Positions 1-10,766 of a stretch of DNA of 64,000 nucleotides are shown here, piece after piece; the first letter of the stretch is position 1; each line of letters begins with the position of its first letter. Source of the DNA: Elmis aenea (Eukaryota; Arthropoda; Insecta; Coleoptera; Elmidae); the NCBI GenBank assembly GCA_947652605.1, contig OX393582.1:17426760-17490759 (forward strand), in the 5' to 3' direction. The notes under the pieces are model-generated. The model made no database searches. It was not told where the DNA came from and worked only from the letters and a program-made list of their open reading frames with translations. The translations under genes and the position numbers were made by a program.

Positions 1-79
1 TGACAATTAAGCATCAGACATAGAAGATGTTTTTAATGATCCAAATATCCAAATTATGATATCTATGATTTGATGACTG

Positions 80-760
80 TGATATAGTCGGAGGAAATAT
101 CTCTGAAGTTCAAGTCTTATACGATAAAGATAAAACTATATGGAATCGTCAACCACCGTAGCCAACACAAACTCTTAGGCAAAATATATTTCGTCAAAAA
201 TCTGTACCAGTGAGAACAGAGAAACTTTGGCCACGTGATGTGTTCAAGTGCATTCTCGCGATGTCTGATATTATAAGTAGAGAAATAAATAGAAAAGCCA
301 CACAATTTTATTATAAAAGGAATGCAGACGATCCAGATAAACCAGACAAAAAATGAAGCAATCTTTTTTGGCTTTAGTGAAGATGGAAAACTTGCTCTTT
401 GTTCGTACGTGCCAAAAATAAATAAATTCGTTATACTGATGTCAACTATGCATAACCGCCTGGGTCAAGAGGAAAAACAACCGTTAAGAGAGGGTATAAG
501 GTGTCTGGTATATTTTAAAATTGGCTATGTCATGAAATTCGATATTTACACCGGCAAATCAAAAGATAAGACGATTGTAGATACACTTGCGAAAAGAGTA
601 GTTAGTACTCAGGCCAACAAGAAATTTAAAAGGCACAGGGAGAGTTGTAGCATTCGACAATTTTTTCATTGTTAAAACAAACCGCAAAGTACTTCCTGCA
701 ATGAGGAGAGAAAATAAAACGGAAGAGAGGGAAGTTTTTCACGAAGTAATTTTAATATCA
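80..760 (+). pseudogene. piggyBac-like transposase remnant, segments out of order
   Basis: Plus-strand translation gives piggyBac (DDE_Tnp_1_7) family blocks. At about 120-300 is the N-terminal region, with WNRQPP, an IRQK box and a block ending SREINRKATQFYY. At 340-470 is FGFSEDGKLALCSYVPK followed by FVILMSTMH, which in the family lies near the C-terminus of the core. At 510-600 is GYVMKFDIYTGKS, the central block, and in another frame at about 635-760 come AFDNFF and TNRKVLP. Frames change at least twice and a stop follows the first block, so the gene is dead. The C-terminal block sits before the central block, so the copy has been rearranged. No terminal repeats are visible and the left end may lie outside the window. 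Confidence 0.7.
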
Positions 761-806
761 TGTCTGTTAATAAATGCAAACATACGTTTTTTGAAAACCC
801 ACTATA

Positions 807-1850
807 TACAGGGTGGGGCGGAATGACCTCCCCCATTTGGGAAGCTAATAAAAACCATACCAAGAAAGCTAAAAAAAAAAACTTATATATTTCTGAATAG
901 TACACATAATGCAGTTTTAGATTAACGTTATTTAAAAATGACATCACTCAAGTGTCGACCTCCATTTTCGATACACTGATTTAGTCTTTCCTGATAGTTT
1001 TGCAGGACCCTGCGGGTCATTTCGAGTGGAATAGCAGCAACTTCTTGGGTAATTATCTCCCTAAGGAACTCCAAAGTTTGAGGACGATGTTGGTATACCT
1101 TGGATTTCAGGTAGCCCCAGAGAAAAAAATCGCACGGGGTCAAATCGGGAGAACGAGAGGGCCACCCGATGTCACCACGCAAGGAGATACCATGCCCAGG
1201 AAACATTTCTCTTAGAATTCCGAGTGAACGGCGAGATGTGTGGGCTGTCGCACCGTCTTGTTGGAACCACACATTCCCCTGTCCATGTTCATTAAAAAGA
1301 TCACCCAATCTAGGACGCAGAAAGTTCTCGAGCATTGCACAATACCGATCAGAAGTCACTGTTACAGTAACACCGTTTTCCTCAAAAAAATATGGACCCA
1401 ATACACCGAACTCAAAAACGGCACACCATACTGTAACCTTAGGGCTGTGGAGTGGTCGTTGGTGAAGTTCCCGAGTGTTATTTTCTGCCCAATAACGTAA
1501 ATTTTGTTTATTGACCGTACCTGCAAGATGGAAGTGTGCTTCGTCCGTAAAGAGCAAAACATTTCTGCGAGGCAGGTTTCGAAGTTCTCGACACATAGTT
1601 GTACGGGTTTCCCAATCTCTTTCACTCAGTTCTTGTGCAATTGCAATTTTGTAAGGGTGCATATTAAGATCTCGGTGCAAAATTATCCGAAGACTTCGAT
1701 TAGATAACTGTAGGGCAGCGGCATGTTTCCGTGCAGAACGCTGTGTAATTATAAAATTATTGGTCGTCAGTAATGCTTTTTTTATTCGATATTTTTTAAT
1801 GGATATTGTTGCTCTAGCTAGATGCATTAAAAGATTACTAAATTATTTGA
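807..1850 (-). mobile_element. Truncated DD41D mariner-like element
   Basis: The 3' end of the element is kept: TACAGGGTGGGGCGG at 807, after a TA, is the end shared by the mariner-like elements of this window. The transposase frame on the minus strand fills 928-1827. No matching CACCCTGTA end occurs before the candidate exon at 1919, and the N-terminal DNA-binding region of the transposase is incomplete, so the 5' end of the element is lost. Confidence 0.75.
928..1827 (-). CDS. Mariner-like (IS630-Tc1-mariner) transposase, DD41D type, N-terminally truncated
   Basis: An uninterrupted 299-residue frame. Residues 1-60 hold the end of a helix-turn-helix region. The DDE core shows the first Asp at residue 95 in FTDEAHFHL, the second at 191 in FQQDGATAHT, and the third at 233 in SPDLTPCDFFLWGYLK. 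By my count 41 residues separate the second and third Asp, hence DD41D. Full-length relatives carry a further HTH block at the N-terminus that is missing here, so the ATG at 1827 is probably an internal Met. The frame is open through the whole catalytic region, suggesting a fairly recent insertion, but without its 5' end it cannot be autonomous. It sits in what looks like a host intron. Confidence 0.85.
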   Translation of the reverse strand: MHLARATISIKKYRIKKALLTTNNFIITQRSARKHAAALQLSNRSLRIILHRDLNMHPYKIAIAQELSERDWETRTTMCRELRNLPRRNVLLFTDEAHFHLAGTVNKQNLRYWAENNTRELHQRPLHSPKVTVWCAVFEFGVLGPYFFEENGVTVTVTSDRYCAMLENFLRPRLGDLFNEHGQGNVWFQQDGATAHTSRRSLGILREMFPGHGISLRGDIGWPSRSPDLTPCDFFLWGYLKSKVYQHRPQTLEFLREIITQEVAAIPLEMTRRVLQNYQERLNQCIENGGRHLSDVIFK

Positions 1851-1918
1851 ATAATCGAGTTAATTGCATAATATGTAAAAACAAACATGCTAACTTATAT
1901 TTGTTATTTTCTATGCAG

Positions 1919-1984
1919 AGCACAACGTGATGCTCGTCATCCTGATCCAAATGTCAATTGGCCTAAGCCTTACGTCTTCTGGCC
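1919..1984 (+). CDS. Candidate internal exon 1 of an unrecognised host gene
   Basis: The sequence is bounded by a polypyrimidine tract ending CTATGCAG and by the donor GTAAGTAT. The frame reads ...RDARHPDPNVNWPKPYVFWP with no stop. The exon starts with one base of a codon and ends with two bases of the next, which is compatible with the candidate exon at 2878. Splice sites and the phase match are seen directly; that this is a real gene is inference. I do not recognise the protein. The flanking introns are filled with transposons. Confidence 0.45.
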
Positions 1985-2044
1985 GTAAGTATATTTTTTT
2001 ATGTTTGTTATTTGAAAACCATAACCATATTTCCTTGTAAACAA

Positions 2045-2506
2045 TACAGCGTGGCACACTTTTTTGTAGCAGTATTTTAACAGTCGATACAAAAACTTAT
2101 TTTAAAGCGAATATTCCATATCAACATGGATCCATGAACGCTTCACTTTAAAGACAGGGTGAAAAAATATCGATACTTTTTAACTGTTTCTCAACCAGTA
2201 GATATATTTAAACCAAATTTGGTAACAGCACCACCTTACAGGTTACCACATTCGGTGACAATGTTAAACTTGTGGGGCTTGACATTCTCACCGAATGTGG
2301 TAACCTGTAAGGTGGTGCTGTATACTAAATTTCGTTTAAATATATCTACTGGTTGGGAAAGGGTTAAAAATTATCGAAAATTTCAACACCCTGTATCTTC
2401 AAAATGAAGCGTCTATGGACCCATGTTGATATGGAATATTCGCTTTAAAATAAGTTTTTGTATCGACTGTTAAAAGCCTGTTACAAAAAAGTGGACCACC
2501 CTGTAT
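2045..2506. mobile_element. Palindromic mariner-type MITE
   Basis: The left end TACAGCGTGGCACACTTTTT and the right end (AAAAAAGTGGACCACCCTGTA) are inverted copies. The inversion continues through the whole element (GTTACAAAAA..., ATTCCATATCAACATGG..., GGTAACCTGTAAGGTGGTGCTG...) to a centre near 2279. The element is therefore essentially one 460-bp hairpin with arms of about 220 bp. It is flanked by TA-rich sequence and has no coding capacity. It lies between two candidate host exons, that is, in an intron. Confidence 0.8.
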
Positions 2507-2877
2507 ATACCGCGTGTTCTATAAAAATACCTCGACGTGTACCTTTTATATAAAAGTTTTACTTGTTTTACGCCTTAAGAAAAATTTTCGAGGGGAAACT
2601 ATTCCGTGTTGCTGAATACTTTTACTCAGTTATTAAATTACATTTGGTTTAAAGGGAAATGGCAGCGGATACTTATGTAGAGGTATGTGATTTTAGTATC
2701 ACGTAATTATTAAGTTATTGGTCATCGGTTATGTGTTTATTCTTGTATCAATATTGTTGGCCCTGGAGCAATAAAAACTTTCCAAACGTTTGAATCGATC
2801 ATGTATATTGCAATACTGCAATAAATGTAAACAAAAAACAAATATGGATACTTATAGTCTTTTCTTTTGTGTTGCAG

Positions 2878-2963
2878 TGTCGGTCCCGATGTTTCACATC
2901 CCAGATTTATAATGGCAAACTTCGACTCTCCACGGCCCGAATTGGAGCCCTCTTTATTAACAA
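2878..2963 (+). CDS. Candidate internal exon 2 of the same unrecognised gene
   Basis: The acceptor is TTTTGTGTTGCAG and the donor is GTATGGC. After taking two bases from the 1919-1984 exon, the frame reads on without a stop and contains PRFIMANFDSPRPELEPSLL. It ends with one base of a codon. The proline-rich, non-transposon-like sequence and the matching phases support a spliced gene. No family is recognised. Confidence 0.45.
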
Positions 2964-3521
2964 GTATGGCATAAAAATTCGTGTACTTTTTTGATTATTA
3001 TAAAAAGCATTGGTTCTCAATTTTTGGGCCATAACATAACTTTAATCGCCAAAGTATTAGACAACTAAAGGATTCGAATAAATAAAATGCATGCTTACAA
3101 ATATTTTGACATTGTTGCAAAGTTACCATTTATTACTTTGGTTATGATTTTGTACCCAAATATTTGGTGCGTGCGCATAAAGGTTGAGAAACACTTTTTT
3201 TAATACTATGTTACACAGGGTGAATGTTACAACACAACGTAAAGAACATGAGGATCTTAGAAACGTTAAATTAGCAAAGAAGTGTGTTTCACGTGCTTAG
3301 TAAGAATCTCAACTGAATGTGGCCATACAGTTCCTGAAACATCCTGAAAAAAAAACAAATTAAAAATTTTAACTATAGCTTCCTAATTATCGACATCAGA
3401 TCTCTGAAATTTACCAATCTTAGGTTAGACAAAGGCCTTAATCGCCCGGCTATGTCAAAATTAATCTGCCTTACTAAGTTTTTGATATGTGATTTTTTAT
3501 TTCTTCTGGGCGTCATTTCAG

Positions 3522-3640
3522 GATTTTGCAGGAACTGGCCACAATTTGCAGGACTTCAGTTAAGATTCTTAGCAGCTCGTAACAGTTTCTACAATACGCA
3601 TGTTCTACACGTTGAACCATACAACCTGCATACCAAATAA
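3522..3640 (+). CDS. Candidate terminal exon of the same gene
   Basis: An acceptor-like CATTTCAG precedes 3522. Reading in the phase required by the 2878-2963 exon gives FCRNWPQFAGLQLRFLAARN and continues to a TAA at 3638-3640. No AATAAA is obvious just downstream. Two more AG dinucleotides follow shortly after (TTTGCAG), and the second of them would keep the same frame, so the exact acceptor is uncertain. This is the weakest of the three exons. Confidence 0.3.
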
Positions 3641-5243
3641 TTGATTTTTATGATTTATTGTATTTCTGGTTTATACAACAGTACATATCTAACTTTAATT
3701 CGCTCAGATTCCTTACAAAACAGATGTGGCAGCAATTCAAATGTATTAAAAAAATTCTAATAATAGTTTTTGGGCAATAATTCGAATGTTTAGCAATTGG
3801 TTACATGGATTAAAAGTGGTACTCATATACATGGTGTTTGAAATTCGAGTTTAAGCATGTGGAGATCTCGCTTATTGTAATAGCTGGAGTATAGGTTTAA
3901 ATTTGGCAGAGTTGCTAAATTTTGTGCTTATTGATAATTATCAATAAGCACAAGCAAATGGATTATAATCCAAAGAGAAATTGGAAATATCTCAAACGGT
4001 ATCCGAAAAAATTAGAAAAACCTGGAAAATACGATTTTAGAAAATCGTCTACAACTCCTTTAAAGTATGAACTATTTTAAATGTTTAAAAACATCGTCCA
4101 AGCAACTTCTTAATCCGAATAGAATGGTGATCACACATTTTTTTTCTAGGTCGATTCCTTTTTGTTTTTTAACGACCAACTTTATTTTTTACCATTGGCA
4201 CAGTTTTTTTAATTTACATAATCAAATAGCATTTTACTTTCTAAATGTATTGATGTATTACACATGGTACTCTACTTCCCCATTCATTGTCAAATTTAAA
4301 AAAATGCGTTCTGGACAACGACCACTATAAATCAGCGCGGTTTCTGAATATTAAGAAACGTTTGCAGTTATACATTGCAAAAGGAGAAAATTTACTTTAC
4401 GCATTGGTCGGCGAACCGGGGTAAATGACCCCAAGTGGGGTAAAAATGAATTTTTTGGGAGTAACGAGGACTCAATAGACATAAATAAAATTGTATAAAA
4501 CACGCGAAATAGATTCAATTAAATTAATCTTTTGAATTTAAATAATTTTCTTCCTTTCAAATCAAGGGGGTAACGTCGGAGTAAATAAATATATTTTGGG
4601 GTAATAGGTAAAAAAGTTCCCCGTACCCTGCACTAAGTGGTCGCTTTAAAACGGTTTATATCTACACGAGAATGACGAGTACGCCTTGAAATACCTTATA
4701 TTTATTTCATTTAAAGGCGTATATTCAGTGAAATGTAACAAACGGATTAATTTGTTATCGTGAGAAAGGTCAGCTGTGCAAAAAAGATGAGAGGGAATTT
4801 ACTTCTCTCTAAATAACCGTCTACTACAAGTTATGTTCGAAATATCAACTCCGTCTTAACATGACAGTCCATTCGAAATTGCTACAAGTCTCGCGAAATG
4901 ACAAACTGCGTTCCCTGACGACAGCCTGAAACACGGAAAACAAGAAAAATATATTGTCATGTTTGTAGCGTCATAAATTTTTTATTGCAATATTAAACTA
5001 CATTCCTAAATATATAACAGAACATTTGAAAAACCCTTTTTTATGAGAAATGCAATCAGTGACATAACTCAAGTATGACAAGGTTACCTTGATCTGAAGT
5101 ACCGATACACAGCAACGAAGAAACGAAGTCAATAGACAGTGTTTACAGAAAGAAGTTGCATTAAAATACATGCAAAAGCATATTTTGCGTTGCGCGCCGT
5201 AACTCAGCAGAAACTCATGTCTACTGCATACCTTCCCCACATA
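3641..5243. other. AT-rich non-coding stretch
   Basis: I see no supported gene. It contains the 32-bp palindrome at 3922 and, at about 4410-4620, several GGGGTAA words (for example CGGGGTAAATGACCCC). These recall the subterminal words of the pogo-like elements but lack recognisable ends. Confidence 0.4.
3922..3953. repeat. Perfect 32-bp palindrome
   Basis: TTGTGCTTATTGATAA is followed immediately by its exact reverse complement with no loop. No target duplication is visible around it. Confidence 0.85.
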
Positions 5244-5664
5244 GGGTAAGGTCGGGTATATCGTACCGCTTGCTATTTTTCTTATTAGAAGGTGTAAATG
5301 GTGCAATCTTTTCTACTCAATCCGAGGCCCTTGTTCTACAAAACATAGAGCAGTTTCCATTTTTACCGGCAACATGACTGTTTTCGGGTAACTTTCAATT
5401 TGTGGAAACAGTGTCATCAATAATAATTTTTTTCGTTCAAGTGTAAGATTTTGATTCTAAATCGGTAAGTTGAACCGTATGAATACTTTTACATCAGCAT
5501 TTGTCAGTAAATTAGGCGTAAATTAAAACTTGCTTTAATACGTTGAAATTGTAATTAATTTCACATTAATCATAAAGTCGCACAAAGTGGCAGTTCGGCA
5601 AATCGTACCGCAAATGGTTTGGTATATTGTACCAGGCACGATTTGCCAAATCTCTAACACTTGT

Positions 5665-6419
5665 CAGGGCCGTGCCTGACGGGCGTTCATTGCGTGCACC
5701 GCACGCAGGCGGCCGAAATTAAGAGGCGGCCAAATCGTTACAAGTTGTTTACTGGGCAAAAATACAATCGGTTTGTTTTCATTAAGATACGAAGTAAAAA
5801 CAGTTTCTCTAATCTAATCTATCTAAAAAGAGTTTCTCAGAAATAAGAAATGTATAAAAACTGATTATGTCGTTGTAGTATTTATATACCTAGTCATGCA
5901 GCGAATCCGAATTTTTTCGAACATTGCACGAGCGAAGAGCCGAAATAGTTTTTTCAATTGACCGGCGTCGCGTAAGCGGTCTTATTCGTCTTATTAGTCG
6001 TATTAGTCTATAGACTCTGGAGGCTTGTAGGTATCGCGCGGAAGTGAGAACGTAAGGGGGTGGTGGGAGGCGGAGCTTTTCGAAAATCAGCTCGATCGTG
6101 CACGGTCGCGCCGACCCCTGATTTAACGAATAAAAATAAATTGCTTTATTCCTGAAAACTTTTAGTTGTGTGTTCGTGTGGTGAAATTTAATAAAAAGTT
6201 TATTTACTCGACAAAGACTGAAAAAGGTAATACACAAAAAATGTAAAATTTTGGCGGGTCTTTTTGGAGGGAAAAGGCCTTTTGATATGAAATTCTTAAA
6301 TAAATATTAAAAAATATTTAATAATATTAAAAAAAATTAAAGTAGTTTTTTTTAATGTTATCCTGGGGGCGGACATACAGACTGGCACGCAGGCGGCCAT
6401 ATACCCAGGCACGGCCCTG
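5665..6419. mobile_element. Non-autonomous hAT element
   Basis: The termini are CAGGGCCGTGCCTG and its exact complement CAGGCACGGCCCTG. They are flanked by a perfect 8-bp duplication ACACTTGT (5657-5664 and 6420-6427), which is the hAT signature. There is no transposase frame. Removing it rejoins the pogo-like element around it. Confidence 0.9.
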
Positions 6420-6428
6420 ACACTTGTT

Positions 6429-6640
6429 GCCTCTATTAAAAAAAAGCAGGCCGTCCCAAAGCTCCGACGTCAAAAACAGTAGATGATGTTGTAGTAGTAG
6501 TGAACCCAGATGATTGGTATTGGTATTGTTTCATTTGCGAAGAAAACAAAATTGAAGATATGTTGCGGTGTCAGAGGTGTAACCGTTGGGCCCATGAAAC
6601 ATGTTCTGGAATGAGAGCTGGTACAAAAAATATGTTTGTG
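6429..6640 (+). pseudogene. C-terminal PHD-like finger of a pogo-like transposase
   Basis: The translation gives a tryptophan- and acid-rich lead (NPDDWYWYCFICEE), then CxxC pairs followed by RWAHETCSGM, ending in AT-rich sequence. The spacing (Cys-x2-Cys, then Cys-x2-Cys-x4-His-x2-Cys) matches the C-terminal finger of the intact transposase at 54895-56763 (CVKCKRWAHDEC). This part survived the internal deletion of the host element. The rest of the transposase is absent. Confidence 0.65.
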
Positions 6641-7279
6641 TTAATTGTTAATAAGCTGTTGTACCTACATATCTTAAATTTGTACCTATCTCCATATATA
6701 ACCTGTAGGTACGATTTAGCCACCCCTAGGTACGATTTACCGAAAAAGTTGGGGAAATCGTACCATTTGCAGCATTGTGCAATTTATTTTTTCTTTTATG
6801 TTCCTATTGTTATTTGCCTATGGATTTATATCATTTTTATAAACAAATATGTGTACTAACCAATGATATTTTTTTATTTCGCGTAAATTTTAATAGAAGA
6901 TTCACCATAACCAAAGTTCTAAAAAGTGGTACGATATACCCGACCTTACCCTACAAAAGGTTTTTAATATTGCAGCTAAATAAAGTCCATACGATGTACA
7001 CGCATTAATCTGGGGAGGGCAGAATAAAAATATATAAATGGCGACACTATGTGATTAAATACCCAGTAATTTTGATATCGTGGTACAATAAATCAATCAA
7101 AAGTTCCTGGTAAGCAGACATTCTTAACTTCTTTGTCACTAGAATTTTGGTGATATTTTAAAACATAAAGAATATTGTAATAAAATTTATGTTCCTAAAG
7201 ACTGGGTAAAAGTAAAGAAAAATGCATTGCACGCAGTGGAGATGTTAAACAGAATTTCATCTCAATCAGTTTTTTAAAA

Positions 7280-7990
7280 AATACGGTATGCGCCAAAACA
7301 AAAGACACTGAACTTTAGAAGCCTTCAAAATATAAACGCATGGAAACTCAACAATATGTTTATTCGAATGTAATGTCACAAGATTATAACTGTAAAATAT
7401 CCAAGATCCCAGGAGATCAAAAATAATCATAGACAACCAGTGCCTGGAACAAGTAAACCACTTCAGATACTTAGGATGCGACATATAATACGATCTGGAT
7501 ATAGACATCGGAATGAAGGTCAACACATTTTAATATGCTTGTGGTACCATAAAACGTACACTAAAAGGAAAGGCAAACAAAACAACGCAGCTGAAATTTT
7601 ACACGACGATGGCGGTACCCGTGTTGCTATATGGAAGCGAAACGTGGGTTTTAACACACAAAAAATCTGTCACGAATACAAACTGCTGAAATGAAATTCC
7701 TGAGAGCTGTTAAAGGTTGCAAGAGGATGGACGAAATATAGAACCAGGATATAAGAGAAGAACTAGGAATGGAGGCACTAGACGCCAAGATATATAGGTA
7801 CAGAAATAAATGTGATGAGCAGGATGAACGGCACACGCCTTCCAAAACACGCACTCTCCTATACACTATGTGAAAGACGTGATGTTGGGAGACCAAGAAA
7901 GCGATAGAGTGTAGACCCGGAACAGGCCTGATGGCCTGCCTAAACCATGAAAAGCAGACGACGAATGTAATATCAAAAAGATTGTTAAGC
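7280..7990 (+). pseudogene. C-terminal region of a non-LTR retrotransposon reverse transcriptase
   Basis: Plus-strand frames give, in order, VNHFRYLGCDI, a KVNTF..GTIKRTLKGKANKTTQLKFY block, VPVLLYGSETWVLT, EMKFLRAVKGCKRMDEI, and a GRPRKR end. This is the thumb and C-terminal order of insect endonuclease-reverse transcriptase elements of the RTE-like group. Several stops and a frame change make it a dead, 5'-truncated copy. The RT core at 8440-8990 lies downstream instead of upstream, so it belongs to a different insertion or a rearranged one. Confidence 0.75.
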
Positions 7991-8439
7991 AGGCCAATCA
8001 ATTTAGAGAAAACGTTTAGAAGGTACCACCAACTAACAAGGATATGTCCGTCAAATTTTTGATTCAAAATTCATGCATTTCTACAATAACGACATACAAA
8101 AATTGGTGTCACGTTGGCATAAGGTAATTAAGGGCGATGGTAATTATTTCGATGAATAATAGTGTATTACTTATTCGTTTCTAATAAACTTTTATATTTT
8201 ACCATCAAAAACCGCCCGAACTCTTTTGGTTACCTGATATTTATGTCCATGTTATAATAAATAAGAAACTGTTTCTAGAGAGAAAACTGCACAGTATTAA
8301 CCCATATTTTCTTTTTAATACTCTTTTATAGGAGACTGCTTAAGTTGCCCAACCCACATTTTTACTTTAAAAAGTGCAAAACCTTAACTTTAATTTATCA
8401 TAGGAAAGGTTGTAATTAAAAAATAAATGGATATTCCAT

Positions 8440-8990
8440 AGGAGTATTAAGTACTTGTAAAAAAAGCTGAAAATTCAAATGCGAATTTCTCATTAGTTGC
8501 AGTGATAGGGTTGGGCCACTTTTGCACTACGCGTCTCATGTAAGAAAGGCTACAGAAAAGATCCAACAAATCACAGGATGTAGCAGTTATGAGCACCATG
8601 GGTAGATATTTTAAAATTTTGAAAGACCTTATTAAAAAAAAAAAAGAAAACAACAACCAGAAGAGTAATCGGAATTTCGAGCGGGCAGAACCTGAATTGA
8701 AAATATATTTGCGTTAAAGATAATACTGGAAAGAGAGTCCAAAGAAACAAGGAACTCAGGCCTTAAAGGACTCGAGAAAGCCTGTGACAGTGTACCAACA
8801 TCGGGAATGTTGAAAGAGACATAATAATAAGGTATAGAACCCACTCATTTAAGCCACCTAGTAACTGTATCAAGAAATTTTTGTGAGAATAAAGAATGGG
8901 AGAGCTTTTAATAAAGTTTTCAATACAAAAAAAAAACTTCGACAGGAATGTTGTCCGTTTTAAAAAAAGCCTGTAAACGGTTTACTGAAC
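8440..8990 (+). pseudogene. Reverse transcriptase core fragment, non-LTR
   Basis: The translated blocks are a decayed ISLL-like stretch, then EFRAGRT, IENIFALKIILERESKE, GLEKACDSVPTS, and FNTKKKLRQECC (the family's GLRQGC box). These are RT domains about 2a to 4 of the same broad family as the fragment at 7280-7990. Stops, frameshifts and a long A run at 8634 show decay. Confidence 0.7.
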
Positions 8991-9849
8991 TATGCAAAAA
9001 GTTACGCTCCACTGTCCAGCAAATCAATCAATATGGTATAAATAAAAGAAGTAGTTTTAAGAAGTTAAAATGCACTTGTATTTTTATTTAAACATTTAAT
9101 AATAAAATGCCTCTTGCATGTCAGATGTTTGACTATAGGGCTGTACACGGCTCTAAAAACATTCAATAACAATGTACACACGCAGATAGGAAAATTGAGC
9201 ATTTTGTATTTTATAGAGATAATATTTTAAGCGAGAACAATGCGTACATGGATTTATATTTTAACAGATAACTGCAATATATTAAATTTTTTTCCAATGA
9301 TATTTTATCAAGTGTCTGCGTTTTTACGATTGAAAAACACATAAATTTTATGTAAATCATATCTACTAGCATGTTTTTTATGACCGCTAGATAAATTATT
9401 ACAAACTATCTTTGTGGAAAGGATATGACAGAATATTTTACGGGAAGTTGTATACTGGGCGTAATAACGTCACTGGCAATCGTAACAATATAATTCGAAA
9501 AGCGGCTGAAAATATAAGTTGCAGCAAAAAAGATGTAAATAAGATGAAGAAAAAATCCATGCTCACGAATTGTTTATAAAGTAAAATAAGTTTTTTTTAT
9601 ATCGTCAATGTACAATTCAATGCAGTGCAACAAGTTTCCTATTAAAGGCGATACATACTTACAAAATATTGAACCGGAAAACACATCAAACAGTAATACA
9701 CACAGGGTGACAATAAAATTGGTCCCGATCCATATGTTTATCATTTTTAAAATATGAAGTTGTAGTGTTGTTTGTTATAATGGACATTTAAACCGAATTT
9801 TGCTCATTTTATTACCATAGTTTTGCTGAATATCACTGCTTACTGGATG
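8991..9849. other. AT-rich stretch without recognised genes
   Basis: Nothing is supported here apart from a solitary mariner-like end (CACAGGGTGACAATAAAATTGG) near 9705 without a partner. Confidence 0.4.
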
Positions 9850-10509
9850 AATTCGTGACAGCCCTGCAAATGCGCACAAACACTGTACCTACGAGGGTAG
9901 CTTTAGCAAGCGGTGCCCAAATAAATACATGATGACCGTTTCTGCCGTAAGTGCAGGCAAATTCCTGAGAAACTCGCGCACGTCGTAGGGCAGTGCACTT
10001 ACACCAAGCGGGAACGTATTAAACGGCATGAAGATATAGTGGATCTCATCATGGCCAAGGTTCCAAAACGGAACCTACAGGCAGTGGTCTATAAAGAGCC
10101 TCGCCTAGTCACTCAAAGGGGACTCTTCAAACCTGACCTCGCTATAAAGAGCGGGGAAGGAGTCTTCTTGGTCGACGTTACTGTCCGCCAAGAGTATGGG
10201 GAGTACCTGGAGAACGAACGAATTAAGAAGCTCCACAAATACTCACAGATCCTGCCTGAAGCATTAGATACGTTTAGCGCAGTTCGGGGCGACGTGGTTC
10301 CAATTGTCATTGGTACCCGGGGAGCGCTGCCTAAACGGACCATTGTGGAGCTTAAGAGACTTGGAATTTCCCTCCGCTCCACTCTGGAACAGTTCCACGG
10401 GTTCATGGACTATGATCCTCTCGAACCGGATTCCGCGGACTCCACTTGCGCGTCGTGGTGCCCCGTAGAACGCAGTCCGACTCTAAAGAGTCTACACAAC
10501 CACCCCTAA
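9850..10509 (+). pseudogene. C-terminus of an R2-type non-LTR retrotransposon: CCHC finger plus restriction-like endonuclease
   Basis: An upstream frame at about 9868 gives NTVPTRVALASGAQINT and is then broken by a frameshift. From 9925 to the stop at 10509 the frame is open. It begins with a CCHC finger (CRKC, then HVVGQC, followed by KRERIKRHEDIVDLI). It continues with a PD-(D/E)xK-like block, FKPDLAIKSGEGVFLVDVTV, and then a lysine pair in the KKLHKYSQIL segment. The C-terminal VIGTRGALPKRTIVELKRLG is also typical. R2, R4 and NeSL-group elements carry this endonuclease after the RT to cut the target DNA. The RT itself is missing, so this is a 5'-truncated copy. I see no 28S rRNA sequence next to it, although canonical R2 inserts there. 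Confidence 0.8.
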
Positions 10510-10766
10510 ATTTTAACTGTATGTAGTGCCCATAGAAGCGGTTGTGCTTTTTCTTGGATTCCTTGAATTCGAATCGAATTAAATTAAACTGATTTAGACA
10601 CTGCGCTGTGCGCAAAATCGCTGTTCATTGTGGTGGTTTTCTATTGGTGGTATCCCCGCCCTTAGGACCCGCGAAATAGCGCTAATTTCAAAAGCTCTCC
10701 AATAAGAAGTCGAGTAATGCACTTTATTTGAAAATCGCCAATACAGTACCAATTCAATTCGCGCGT

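Larger units (their letters stand above)
5244..6951 (+). mobile_element. Pogo-like element, internally deleted, interrupted by a hAT element
   Basis: The terminal inverted repeats are GGGTAAGGTCGGGTATATCG at 5244 and its complement ending at 6951, flanked by TA at 5242-5243 and 6952-6953. The word AAATCGTACC/GGTACGATTT recurs about seven times inside (near 5259, 5597, 5635, 6709, 6730, 6755 and 6928). That is the usual look of subterminal transposase-binding sites. Apart from the 755-bp hAT insertion only about 950 bp of this element remain, including a zinc-finger fragment of its transposase. Confidence 0.8.

Noticed and set aside
4400..4630. Possible fourth pogo-like remnant with GGGGTAA words
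   Set aside because: No terminal inverted repeats or coding remnant.
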